A stretch of DNA of 64,000 nt, from positions 310,001-374,000 of the forward strand of contig VWYX01000219.1 in NCBI GenBank assembly GCA_013396525.1. The letters are read 5' to 3'. Below the pieces are notes generated by a model that saw only the letters and a program-made list of their open reading frames with translations, had not been told where the DNA came from and did no database searches. Positions 36,625-47,000 of the stretch are shown here, piece by piece. The first letter of the stretch is position 1; each line of letters starts with the position of its first letter. This stretch comes from Chaetorhynchus papuensis. Taxonomy: Eukaryota; Chordata; Aves; Passeriformes; Rhipiduridae. The position numbers and the translations under genes were made by a program.

Positions 36625-36970
36625 ATAGAATCATTAGAATGGTTTGGGTTGGAAGGGACCTTAAAGATCATCTCATTCAAAACTCCCTGCCACAGGCAGG
36701 GACACCTTTCATGATCCCAGATCACTCTAAGTCCCATCCAATGTGGCCTTGAACACTTCTAGGGATGGAACAGCCACAGCTTCTCTGAGCAACCCTCACC
36801 CCCACCTCACCCTCACCACCCTCCAAATAAGGAATTTCTTCCTAACATCTAATCTAACCCTGCCCTCTGTCAGTTTGAAGCCATTCCCCCATGCTGTCAC
36901 TATATGCCCTTCTCAGAAGTTTTTTTCCATCTTTCTTGTAGACTCTCTTTGGGTACTGGAAGTTCTGGTT
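36625..36970 (-). mobile_element. CR1 LINE 3' fragment
   Basis: It starts ATAGAATCATTAGAATGGTT and continues GGGTTGGAAGGGACCTTAAA through the CAGCCACAGCTTCTCTGAGC and TTGAAGCCATTCCCCCATGC blocks. It lies within an intron of the kinesin pseudogene. Confidence 0.93.
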
Positions 36971-37277
36971 CCTTAGGATTTAGGTCATTTATAGCCAAAA
37001 CAATCTTTAGGACATTAAAGATATTCAACAAGTACCTGTGAATAGGCAGTAATTTGTGTTAGGGTGTTCCTTCCATGAAAAGATCACATAGGAGGCAAAG
37101 GGAGGAAGGTAATTGTGTTCTTTTGAGTCATTTGTCCAGCTCCAGAGCAGTCTGGACTAATTAATTCTGCTGTTGTCATGGAAGAAGAGGCTGGACAGAC
37201 ACAATGAAAGGCTACGCATCACCAGAGCTATGTCACTGTGTCCCAGAAGTTCCTTTTTTTTTTTTTTTTGCTGGCAG

Positions 37278-37451
37278 CTGGGAACCAGAGAAGGCTCAGG
37301 GTGCATGCAAGGATGATATGCCAGCAAAGGAGGAAACACTGAGGAGGAGGACAGGGATGTCATGGATTCACCTGAACCTCAGGAAGTTACAGCAGCAAGA
37401 GAAGAGATCAACCTGCTGCTGGCAGAACAGCACAGGACGGTGGCCCTGAAG
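37278..37451 (+). pseudogene. KIF19-like exon remnant F
   Basis: A long T tract and GCTGGCAG form the acceptor. The frame begins WEPEKAQGACKDDMPAKEE (KIF19: GWKHEKSRRALKW, later YAKDDS), then shifts by one base to NTEEEDRDVMDSPEPQEV and TAAREEINLLLAEQHRTVAL. KIF19 has PPEVAAARESIAALVDEQ here. It ends at the donor CTGAAG|GTGAGG. Confidence 0.75.
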
Positions 37452-37681
37452 GTGAGGAGGGGAAGGTGCCTCTGCCTGGTGGGTGCTTGAGGGCAGGACA
37501 GCTCAGAGGTTCATGTGGATTTGTGCTGGCACCATAAAAGCTGTGGGGCACCTGGCTCCTAAACACTTCGGGCTGCTGAAGGAAGCAGCTTAGGAACGTT
37601 GATGTTTGCATCCTGCCTCTGTCCCTGTGGTTTTTAGGATGAGAGAAAAGCACCCTCTGAGCTTGTGCACCTATAAGTGAG

Positions 37682-37822
37682 CTAATTCACAGAATCACAG
37701 AATATTCTGAGTCGGGAGGGACCCACAACGATCATTAAGTCCAATTCTTAAGTGAATGGCCCACACAGGGATCAAACCCACAGTCTTGGCATTATTAGCA
37801 CCATGCTCTGACCAACTAATTC
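37682..37822 (-). mobile_element. tRNA-Ile-derived SINE with CR1 tail (TguSINE1 type)
   Basis: On the minus strand the head reads TTGGTCAGAGCATGGTGCTA, then ATAATGCC and GGTTTGATCCC. This is a tRNA-Ile(AAU)-like A-box remnant, anticodon arm and B box. It is followed by a CR1-X-like tail ending CAGAATATTCTGTGATTCTG. A 7-base direct repeat (CTAATTC on the plus strand) at 37682-37688 and 37816-37822 is the probable target-site duplication. The tRNA head lacks its first bases. SINEs of this design are known from passerines. Confidence 0.85.
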
Positions 37823-38115
37823 TTCCCATGTTGAGGGTTTGTCATTCGCTGGTCGTTCATTGTGTTGGTAATTACTTTCAGTGATTATTTTTTGTGGTTA
37901 ACATTTGGGAATTCCTCTAGGCAAGGACTCTGCATCTATATATATCTGCCATGACTGTAATATGGTGGCTGGTAGTAAAACAAGCAAAATATGAAATTGT
38001 TTTTCTAGATTTCACTTTAATCTCAGCGTGATGGAGACAGCAGAGAATTGCTCAGATGCCTTTGTTACCCCAAGAAGCTGAGCTGCCTTGGCAAACCCCT
38101 ATCTATCTTTTTCAG

Positions 38116-38377
38116 ACAGAGCTGGAGCAGCACTTAACAAATGCCAAGGAAAAACCTCAGAGGAAGGAGTTTTTCCCCAGACAAATCACTAGTGAGGATC
38201 AGCAGGAGGTGCTAAGGCTTCTCTGCAGGGCTCATGAGCTTCAGCTTGGCAATGCAGAGCTGCAGGAAAATGCACTGTACAGGGAGATTCTATTGTGCCA
38301 GAAGGATTTTGTGATCCAGTAACTGCAGCAGCACATGCTACTCTGCAAAGAAATTATTCAGCAGACGCTGATAAAAG
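38116..38377 (+). pseudogene. KIF19-like exon remnant G (best conserved)
   Basis: It lies between the acceptor CTTTTTCAG and the donor AAAAG|GTAAAG. It encodes a coiled coil with FFPRQITSEDQQEVLRLLCR and AHELQLGNAELQENALYREI, then FVIQ, a TAA at 38320-38322, and LQQHMLLCKEIIQQ. KIF19 has SEEQREVLSLLCRVHELEVE, NTEMQSHALL and EQHRSLCDEII in the same spacing. One stop interrupts 262 otherwise open bases. Confidence 0.9.
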
Positions 38378-38548
38378 GTAAAGCAGCACCTTTGCTCCTG
38401 CTCTGTCCTTATCTCCAAGCTTTGCTTTCTGATGGCAAACTGGAGAAAAATCCATCCAGGAAACATTGTCTTGGATGTCATGACTCAGTTGTTCTCAGCT
38501 GTTTCTCTAGGAGTCATTTTTAACTCTTCCTCCCTATCTCTGCTGCAG

Positions 38549-38670
38549 CCCAGAACATTCCTGTCCCAGAGACACCGGTGAGGTTACACCGCCTGCACTT
38601 CTCTGAGCTGGAGGAGGGGGTGCTGAGCTGCCTGCTGCTGCTACACTCAGTGACATCCAGCATGCTCAGG
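38549..38670 (+). pseudogene. KIF19-like exon remnant H
   Basis: After the acceptor CTCTGCTGCAG, in phase with remnant G, the open frame reads AQNIPVPETPVRLHRLHFSE, then LEEGVLSCLLLLHSVTSSML. KIF19 has NLAVPQRLEELYEVYLRELE plus EG in this place. The expected donor after CTCAGG reads GC instead of GT. Confidence 0.85.
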
Positions 38671-39349
38671 GCAAGGCAGAGCAGCCTCTTGGGCTGGAGA
38701 ATCCACCCTATCCCATGATGTGGTGTCATGGCCATGCAATCACACACACCCAAAGCCCGGCTGGGTCCTGGTGCCACTCAGGAGCTGCACAGAGAGTTTA
38801 TTTTATGAACATGTTGTCTCCGGAGCTTCACTCAACAGAAAGGCAAAGGTGAGATGGCCAAACATGCAATGGCCCAAGTGACTGCTGAAGGACACTCTTA
38901 TCCAAAGGCCTCTGCTCACTCAGGGCACAGTTGTTCTGAGGCCTTCAGATCTTTCCCACCAGAAAGGAAAGGTGCTGCTGGCCCCTTTGTCTTAGGAAAA
39001 CTTGTGTGTTTTGAGACACTAAGGGGCTGCCAGGAAATTGCCAGTCTTCAGCAGGGAGTCCAAGAAGCAGCATCTCCTGTTTATTGTGATTGTCTAGAAT
39101 GAACAGGGCACAGAGTTGCGTTTCACCTTGAATAATACATTTAATGTTAGTCATGTTGTTACATGAGAAATCAAACTACTCTGAGTGACCCTCTACAGGA
39201 GGGGAGCAAATAGCAGGTGGCTGGAACTCTGTAAAAGCACATGAGGTATCAAGAGTGTCTTTGTAACACCGACTGACAGCCTGGGCTAGAGAAGGGGCTT
39301 TATAGTGAGAAAAATCTGCTGAGGATCTCATTCTTCCCTCTTCCTGCAG

Positions 39350-39416
39350 CCCCACAACAGCCCTTCTCTGGATGTCAGTCAGCATCTGGATCCTAACAAA
39401 GATGAGATCAGAAAGG
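39350..39416 (+). pseudogene. Candidate KIF19-like tail exon
   Basis: A good acceptor (CTCTTCCTGCAG) opens a frame HNSPSLDVSQHLDPNKDEIR, then K, ending at AAAGG|GTGTGC. It faintly resembles the Ser/Asp-rich KIF19 tail. The order fits, the similarity is weak. Confidence 0.3.
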
Positions 39417-40636
39417 GTGTGCCTGGGAACATGAAGGATATTCCCTGGGGGTGGAAATTTGACATTCCCTCCACCACCCTTGAGTCAGACAAGCACCCTT
39501 TCTTATTATTAGGCTTATTCTCTAGGGCATGGGGACCTGGCAGCTCTCAGCTAAGTCCACAAAGCTGGGATATACCAAACTGGAAGGACCTCTGGAAACT
39601 GAAATCTATTAGAAGAGTTTTCTGGTATATTGCCCTTGCAAATCAGCTCTGTTTTAGCAGAAGCCTTCTCTGCAGAGAGGGCTATGGGACAGGTTTCAAT
39701 TCACCTCTGTTGCCAGGCAAGCTTTTAAACCAAATAAAGTAGCCAAGAGAGTGAGGATCAGGGGACAAAACGAATTCTGAAGTATTCCTTGCTGTGTTCT
39801 TTATCACCATGTTTACCAGCTTTCTGGCTTTCCCCACAGCTTGACAGCTCTCAGCTAGACATGTTTCATCTCTCCCTGTTGATAAGGGGTCTGTGCTTTC
39901 ATCTGTTAACCTCTTGGCATATTCTGTTCACAGTAGCAGTTACAGATCATCTAAAATGACACTCTGTAGGAACAATGGTCTCTGGATACCCATCTCAGCC
40001 CAACTTTCTCTGGTTTGCCAGAAAGCTCAGTTCAGCAGGTCAGTGTGGCAGGAATGGAATTTAAGGCACATTTGCTGTGGAAAGCATCCTGCTCTTGCGA
40101 TGGCAGAACATTCACAGCAGCTAAACCTAGTGTATGTGAGGAAGGTAAACCTTGGCAGGCAATAAAATCACTCCTAGAGCACTGGCCTTGGGTTTAAAAT
40201 GTGGGAATTAGCCAAGAGGCCAAGGCTTAGCTGCCATCTCCAATTTAGACTCTCCCTCTCCCTCTGTGTGTGACCTGTGTCCAGTGTGTCCGGTGGAGTG
40301 ATGGGAGCTGTAACTAGAGATAAACTGAGCAATCTGGTATGAGGGCACTTGTGTTGACCAGGATGATCACCTCCTTTCCTGCCATTAACTGATGACTCTC
40401 TGGCGAAACTGATTTAATTCAGGACCCTGAAACAGGAGGGAGAGTTAGGAGTTCATCAGTTTCTTATTTTGTAGCCACAGCTCTGTATGGGAGATACACA
40501 GTCAAAATGGTTAACTTTTGATTTACAATGCTCTTATTTATTTTGGCTAGATATCAGCAACTCATACACAGCAAAATGCTTTTAAACTGTGCTCTGTTCC
40601 CACTGTTTATAACAAAGCTCTCCCTGCTTCCAACAG

Positions 40637-40737
40637 AAGGGACTCCACTCAAGGTACTGCCAAAAGGCAACGCTCCTGCAAGTACCACCCAGCACAGCAA
40701 CGCTGGTCATGTCAAAGGACAGGACCTGCAGAAACAA
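40637..40737 (+). pseudogene. Candidate KIF19-like tail exon
   Basis: Acceptor CTTCCAACAG, then an open frame EGTPLKVLPKGNAPASTTQH and SNAGHVKGQDLQKQ, up to the donor CAA|GTGAGT. Splice sites and composition are exon-like. Homology to the fast-evolving KIF19 tail is only suggestive. Confidence 0.35.
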
Positions 40738-41250
40738 GTGAGTGCATGAAATATCAGATTGGCTCAGGAGGAACTGTGACACTCTTCGGCACTTGCTCTG
40801 GTGCAATCTGAACTAAAAGAGCCGTAAATGCAACACAAATGGTCCAGTTGTGAAATCAGTCACATGGGTAGAGGTTTTATAGCCAAGTTTTAAGCCTTTT
40901 TTCTTTGCAACAGATGACACGGGCAATGTTCCAGAAGGAGCTACACTCCATCTCCCTCTTAGCCAAAAATAACCTCTTAGGAAGAGAAAATAACATTTTC
41001 AGAGGTGTTCATAACCCCAGTCTAATCCATACGTGAAGCATAAAATTTAATCTGAGTTAGCCCCATGCCAACATACTGCCTTCCACTGAAGGTGTCACCT
41101 TGTGCTCTTCCTGAGGCAGATCCTAGGCCTTTGCCAAACTCACCCCCCCACAGCCTGTAGCAATCTGTTTCTTCCCCATTTTGACTGGCAATGAGACTCA
41201 AATCAAGGTGTGAGAAACTCGACGAGTTCTTCCTTTTCCCTCTCTTGCAG

Positions 41251-41450
41251 GGCCTGCAGATGGTGCCAGCAGTCGGCAAAAGCCACAGTCAGTCGCCCAT
41301 CTGGGGAGCCGGCCCAGGACTAAATACAAGTCACCTGAGGAACAGGACTCTCTTTGGCCCCAGAGGATTGCAGTTTCAAGACTGCTGGAAGTCAAGGAAG
41401 CAGATTCAGAAGTGTGCCTTAAAATGTATTTTAGCTTCTGTGTCGTGTTG
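41251..41450 (+). pseudogene. Candidate terminal exon of the kinesin pseudogene
   Basis: Acceptor TCTCTTGCAG opens a frame of over 60 codons beginning PADGASSRQKPQSVAHLGSR and including KSPEEQDSLWPQRIAVSRLL. It is basic and Ser-rich like kinesin tails, but not aligned to any known segment. It could equally belong to an unrelated transcript. Confidence 0.25.
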
Positions 41451-43268
41451 AAGAGCAGAGGGAAGGCGAGCAGGGAGGAGAGGAAGCTTACACACTTTTT
41501 CTGTATCCCTGCTTCAAGTCTTTGCTCTATACTGTGTGCTCCAGTTGTTGGCTTCAGTTTAAAACAAGTAGGGTGTTAACAGAGTCCAACAGAAGAGGAA
41601 AACCTCATTTTCCCAGCAGTGTCCATCTCCCAGAAGATGTCAGCATGGAGCCCAAGCCGCCTTTTTTTTCCCAGGGCAAAAGTGTGGATGCCACCCATGC
41701 ATCCAAAAGGCTCCCTGACTATTAAAACCAAATGTAAATGCCTGAGAAATAGTTTCCCCGTTCCTTCCCTGCGTGCTGCTGTGAAGCTGGGAGGTGTACT
41801 GCATGTCTGGAATGCTGTTTGGGTGAGCAGATGTTTGGCTATGAGAGCAGCCCAGAGATTGCTCTAAGCTCTCTTCCATCTACAGAGCATTTCAGATCTG
41901 ACTGCAGACAGAGAGGCAGCAGTGGTGATAGGTGAAGACCCTGATAAGAATTATTAGCCCAGTGGTAAACTGTGGGAATGTGTTTTTATTTTTGGAACAA
42001 GCATCTTTGGGTGGCAGCCTCCTCCATTAAGGGGCTTTTAAGATACGCTGCAAATAAAATGGTTCTGATAATTGCATGGAATAATGACTCCTTGCCCCAA
42101 GAAGAAGTGAATTCCCTCCTCTAAAGTGACAATCTCGGGCAGGTTTGGGCATTTTTTTTTCAAATGGATGAAGAATCTTTTTTACAGCTGCAGCACTTGC
42201 AAACAATTCTCCTATGTGCTGTTTCTCACTGGGTGACACTGTACATGCTCCTATTTCTCTATGCCTCTTGCTTTGCTGTCAGGAAGATAAGGGATAGTTC
42301 ACTCCAGGGATGAGGAAGCTTAATTACTTGTATTTATAAATGTCTTAAGCCCCTGAAGTGGGGATGCAATCAATGCAAGGGTGTGAGCGGGTGTAGCAAG
42401 CAGCCGATTTTCCTTATGAAACAGAAAGCAGCAGGAAGAAGTGTAACGGTGAAGTGGAAGGTCAGGATCACTTGTCCCCAGAGCTGACTCTTTTATATTA
42501 ACAAAGATATAAAAAAAGGTCACACAGATAAAATAATCACAGAGTGTGTATAAGACAAACCTGTGCCAGCAGATCCTGAGCCAAGACTGTATTTACAAGA
42601 CCTCACGTGACCTGCAAACACTGCAGGACCAAAAATGAGGGAAAACTAAGCTTTCCAAACATATACATCTCTGCTGAATACCTTTGGGCTGAATCACCAC
42701 GAAAAAGTTGCAGTGTTTGGAGCCATTTCAAGTGAGCTGAATTGAGCTGAGTGCCTCAGTCTGAGGCTGCATCTCCGAAGGGGAAGTTTGTGTGACAAAG
42801 AGTTTGAAAATTTGCCATGACTGTTGTGAAGAGTACAGAGCCACATGATGTTTAGACTTCCCTGTTTGTAAAATCTACATTTTAAGTCTGTTAATTTATG
42901 TAAAAGCTGGGGCTTGAAATCTTGGAGGTGGAATCTGTAAATTATCACTTTTAGGTTTGATTACTGCTGGAGATGAGGCTGCGGCCTGTGTCTTGTGCAA
43001 AGTGGAACCTTGCTCACTTTCAGTGCTGGGCTTATGTTTTTTTGATTCACTTCTTACCAGTCACAAATAACTAGAGAAGCAAAAGAAGCTTAAACTGTCC
43101 TGGGATTTTTCAGCAGCATTTTCTAGTCTTATTGTATCCAGTTATTTAGACTTTGCTTCTTATAATGACTGCTGGCCCCCCAAGCTTCCAGGACATTAAA
43201 TACCCACACAGGGTTACGATGCGGTAATCTGCAATTAATTTAAAAGTGAGCTTTAGGTTAAATTTTTA
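41451..43268. other. Intergenic, upstream of CHST12
   Basis: AT-rich sequence with no gene, RNA gene or clear repeat recognised. Confidence 0.5.
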
Positions 43269-43520
43269 CAGAATCACAGAATTTTTAGGGTTTGACCTCT
43301 GAAGATCACCTAGTCTAACTCCCTGCCAAAGCAGTGCCACCTAAAGCAGGTGACACAGGAACGCGTCCAGATGGGTTTGGGATGTCTGCAGCGAGGGTGA
43401 CCCCACACCCTCCCTGGCCACCCTGTTCCACTGCTCTGCCCCCCTCCATGGAAAGCAGTTCTTCCACGCGTTGAGGTGAATCCTGTGTTTTAGTTTATGG
43501 CCATTTCCCCTTATGCTGGG
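43269..43520 (-). mobile_element. CR1 LINE 3' fragment next to the CHST12 promoter
   Basis: The plus strand starts CAGAATCACAGAATTTTTAG and continues through CACCCTCCCTGGCCACCCTG and the TTGAGGTGAATCCTGTGTTT block, a CR1 subfamily distinct from the other copies here. It ends about 30 bases before the CpG island begins. Confidence 0.85.
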
Positions 43521-43549
43521 AGGGTGTCAGGGTTCCGGAGCGCCGTGAG

Positions 43550-44030
43550 GAGCCGCCCCATCCCCGCCGCCCCCGGGCTCCCTCAGGCGAGGGCGGGAGC
43601 GGGGCCGGGGCCGCCCCTGGCGGGAGGAGCGGCGCCTGCGCGGCCCCGCGGGGACCCCCGCGCGCGGCATCTCGCGAGAGGCGGCGCCGGGACCGCGGCG
43701 GGAGAAGGAGGAGGAGGAGGAGGAGGAGAAGAGAAGGAGAAGAAGAAGAAGGCGAAGGCGAAGGCTGCGGTGCCCGGGCGGGAGGTGAGCGCGGGGCCGG
43801 GCAGGGCTCGGGGGGTGCCCGAGGGGCCGGGCGGGGCTCACTGAGGCGGTGCCGCCCCGGGGCCGGGCCAGCTCCCGGTTATGAGCACGGCGTGCCCCCG
43901 CCTGTTCCTCCGTTCTCCCCGGTGCCAGGTAGGGCTCGGCTCCGGCGGGACGCGGGGCTGGGGCTGCGGGGGCTCTGCGGGGCAGATCCCCGTCTCCACA
44001 CACGCGGCACCTTGCCGCGGTGTCTCCAGT
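43550..44030 (+). promoter_or_regulatory. CHST12: CpG island: CHST12 promoter and untranslated exon 1
   Basis: Dense CpG sequence contains a likely non-coding first exon ending at the donor GGGAG|GTGAGC (exon end 43784). The exon start is not fixed but probably lies at about 43600-43690. It includes a 53-base pure purine run (43700-43752) of GAG and GAA repeats. The assignment rests on its position upstream of CHST12 and the matching acceptor at 49197. Confidence 0.6.
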
Positions 44031-47000
44031 CTGGGCGCTCTCTAGGGAGCTGGGGAGTTTAGCCTGGATTAAAGGAGGACCGGGGGGACCTCATCGCTCT
44101 CTACAGCCACCTGCAAGGAGGTTGTAGGCAGGTGGGTGTCGGTCTTTTCTGCCAGGTAGCAAGAGCTAGAAGAAGGGGAAACAGCCTCAAGCTGAGCCAG
44201 GGATCGAGCTGTCCAGAGAGGTGGTGGTGTCACCGTCCCTGCAGGCAGATGTAGATGTGGCACTTGGGGTCACGGTTTGGTGGTGGACCTGACAGCGTTA
44301 GGGTAATCGTGGGACTCGATCCTAGAGTCCAACTCGATCCTTTTCCAACTTTAATGATTCTGTGGCTCCTTCCAGCCTCGGTGCTGGGCCTGAGGCTGGT
44401 GCAGCCCTGCCGGGTGCTCTGCAGCCGCTGCCGGCTTTGGCAGCGACCGAAGGATGAGCGGCTGCGAGAGCGATCCCGGGATGCAGCCGCCTCCCGACGG
44501 TACAGACCGGCTTCCAGCGCTGCTCCGCAGGGATCCGGCCAAAAACACTGTTCTTCCAGCCTGGACTTCACGTGCAAAACTTCACTGCAGAGCTCAGGCT
44601 GAAAACTGTGCCGGAACCAGGTGTTCGTGTGGTAACTACAACCAGTGCGGGTGTCGGGGTTGGCACACAGCAGATGTCCCCGGGTGTTGTTGGCCCAGGC
44701 TGCAGCACCGGGGCTGCCTGAGGTGCTTCCTGCGATTGTAAAGCCAGGGATGGTGCGTGTGCTGGAAGTTTGTGACAAAAGTAATGGATGAACAGGATGT
44801 GCTGTGCTTTGGGAGTTTCCTCCTGAAATTTCAGAAATTGCGACAACTTCCTAGTATGGATATTAAAAAAGAGGCAACCGGTGCTGCTACAAACCAGGCT
44901 TTGTGGCAGAGACGGGGGACAAGGTGCTGGCATACTGTAGATTAGAATGTTCTTTTGCTGGTCTCTGACATATATATGCTAAGTTGGGGTGCAACATGAA
45001 ATGCATGTTTTTTGCTTATGGTGTGCATTTATACTAATGTAAGTATTTATGTCATTAGATGGGTTAAAACTTCCTTGCTCTGCAAAGGGTGCTAGACTTT
45101 TGGGAGGCTGGGCAGAAACAATGTGTTGAGTGATGGCCAAGTGCATGAAATTTGTTTCTTGGTACAGTCTGCTTTGACTGGTGGGAGCTCTTTCTCCTGC
45201 ACCTTTAGGAGATTAAATTAGTTCCACTTTTCTAGAGGTTGCTGGTTCCCTAAGAATAACTGGTACCATGTATGTGAGTATGGAAGGCTGCATGGGTCCA
45301 GTGATTCCTGGTGAAGCGCCCCAAGGGAAAGTATCCCTTTGAATTTGGTGAGGGGTTTATGTGTTTTTAAAAGTTCTTATTCCACTTCTTTCCGTCTTCC
45401 TAAGCAGGCAAAATCCAAGTAAGCTGCCTGAAATCCTGTATCTTGTCGTGTTAGAACAAGTGGGCACTGGAGGAGTTGAGTTGGTGCTTAGTGCAGGGGA
45501 AAACACAAAGCAAGAAGAGATGGGATCTGCATCCAAGGCTTTGGAGGCGCATTTCTTTCAAAACCATTGCTGTTCATAGAGAGAGCTTATTGTCCCCTGT
45601 GTCTGGCACATGCCTTTCTGTAAGCTACTTTATTTTCTCTAGGCCTTACTGCTCCTGTAATTGAGCTGGAGTTACTTTCTTTTGCAAAGAGAGGCTGGAA
45701 GAGGATGTAATTGTTGCATAAAGCCAAGAGGAGAGGAAAAAAGAGACACAAATTACTTAAGCTCTTCTCTGTCCTGAAAATAAACAGTTACAATCAGGCT
45801 GTGAAGTGGAAATAAAGTTTCCAAACCCCCGAGGAGTTGCATCTGCAACAGCTTTTGCAATAAGAGTGCTGGGGACACATCCCCGCTTTCTGGTGTTAAA
45901 TGAGAGTTTGAGAGGCGGTTGTTTGACACAGCAGGGAGTTTGATATGTCATGGGACCAGTGTCCTCAGACCTCAGTGTCTTTCTTGGGCCTGGAATGGAG
46001 AGAAAAGTCCTTGGTTCACACCCAGGCCAGGTTCAGGTTGGAGATGGTCACACGATGGCTGCTCAGGGGACTCTGTAGGATGATTATAGCACTTGGTCCA
46101 CTTCCCAGTTTGCCAGCACCGTGTCACAGAGGCAGCTTTGTGTGGATCCTGGTGCACGTTCCTGTTTGGCTGGTGACTTTGGGTTGAACTTGAATGTAAA
46201 TTCTTGGCTCTTTCTGGAAGCTTTTCCTTTTGATTCTGGCAAGGGGAGGACAGATACACATTCCCTCTAATGTGCATAGAGACCTCTAATTTCTGCTTTC
46301 ACTCTGGCGTCCTTTATGAAGTGCTCAGGAAGGGGATGGGTCATAATCAATAGGGCAACTCTTGTTTTCTGCAGCGTTTTCCTCCTGAGGGGGAATTAAG
46401 CTTTCTTACTGCTCTTTTCCAGGATTCCTCTCTGGCACTGGTAGAGTTAATAGAAGTGGAGTCTTTCTGATTCTGTGCCGTTCGCTGCTGTGTGTGTGTC
46501 TTGGAAAAGCCAAGCTCTCTGGCAGGCCTGCGTGCCGTGTCCTGGAAAGCAGGCTGGAGCCCTTGGGGTGCACTTGGTAAAGCTGCACTATGGGGTGGCT
46601 TTGATGAAGATCCCTCTTTCCATCTGCCCCAGGAATGTGAATGCCACACACAGTGTCCAGTCTGCCCCTGTTGCTGCTGCCAGGAGGGTGATCTGTCCAC
46701 GCCTGGCTGGGACAGCTTTGCAGGAATGCTTGGAGGCTGCTGTGCTGCCCAGGGCTGTGGAAGCTGCTGGATATGGGGATGGCAGAAAAGGATGCTCCGT
46801 GCAGCTTTCCAGGCTTGCTGCATTCCAGCCAGCCTAGAGGTCTCAAGCAGCGCTGGAAGCGCAGCGTGCTGGGATTCTGTGCGCAGTGGGCACCCTATTC
46901 ATCCAGAATAGGAAGCAGTCCCTGCCCTGAGCAGCTAAACAGGATCAAAAGCAAGAACAGATTTGGGCAAAACTGAAACCCAGGGGTGTGCCAAGCAGGA

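Larger units (their letters stand above)
32202..41450 (+). pseudogene. KIF19-like kinesin pseudogene (unprocessed, multi-exon)
   Basis: Remnants of at least eight exons lie in the same order as in KIF19, the kinesin-8-related motor that shortens ciliary microtubules. Most are bounded by recognisable AG acceptors and GT donors, so this is a decayed gene rather than a retrocopy. Matches include DPSQDPDDIL, TTKSLREGVISGYSTTIFAH, SRTVMIAHISPASSSFEES, EDQQEVLRLLCRAHELQLGN and FSELEEGVL. Lesions are a TGA and frameshift in the first remnant, a frameshift and TAA at 36.2 kb, a frameshift at 37.3 kb, a TAA at 38320, and a CR1 insertion at 34738. The second half of the P-loop, the switch regions and the first motor strand were not found. 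Human KIF19 is on chromosome 17, so this is probably a separate paralogue lost here. The three remnants beyond 38.67 kb are less certain. Confidence 0.82.

Noticed and set aside
46492..46911. Cysteine-rich 139-codon frame in the CHST12 intron
   Set aside because: Cys and Trp codons come from a TGC/TGG-rich stretch. No domain spacing, homologue or splice evidence.
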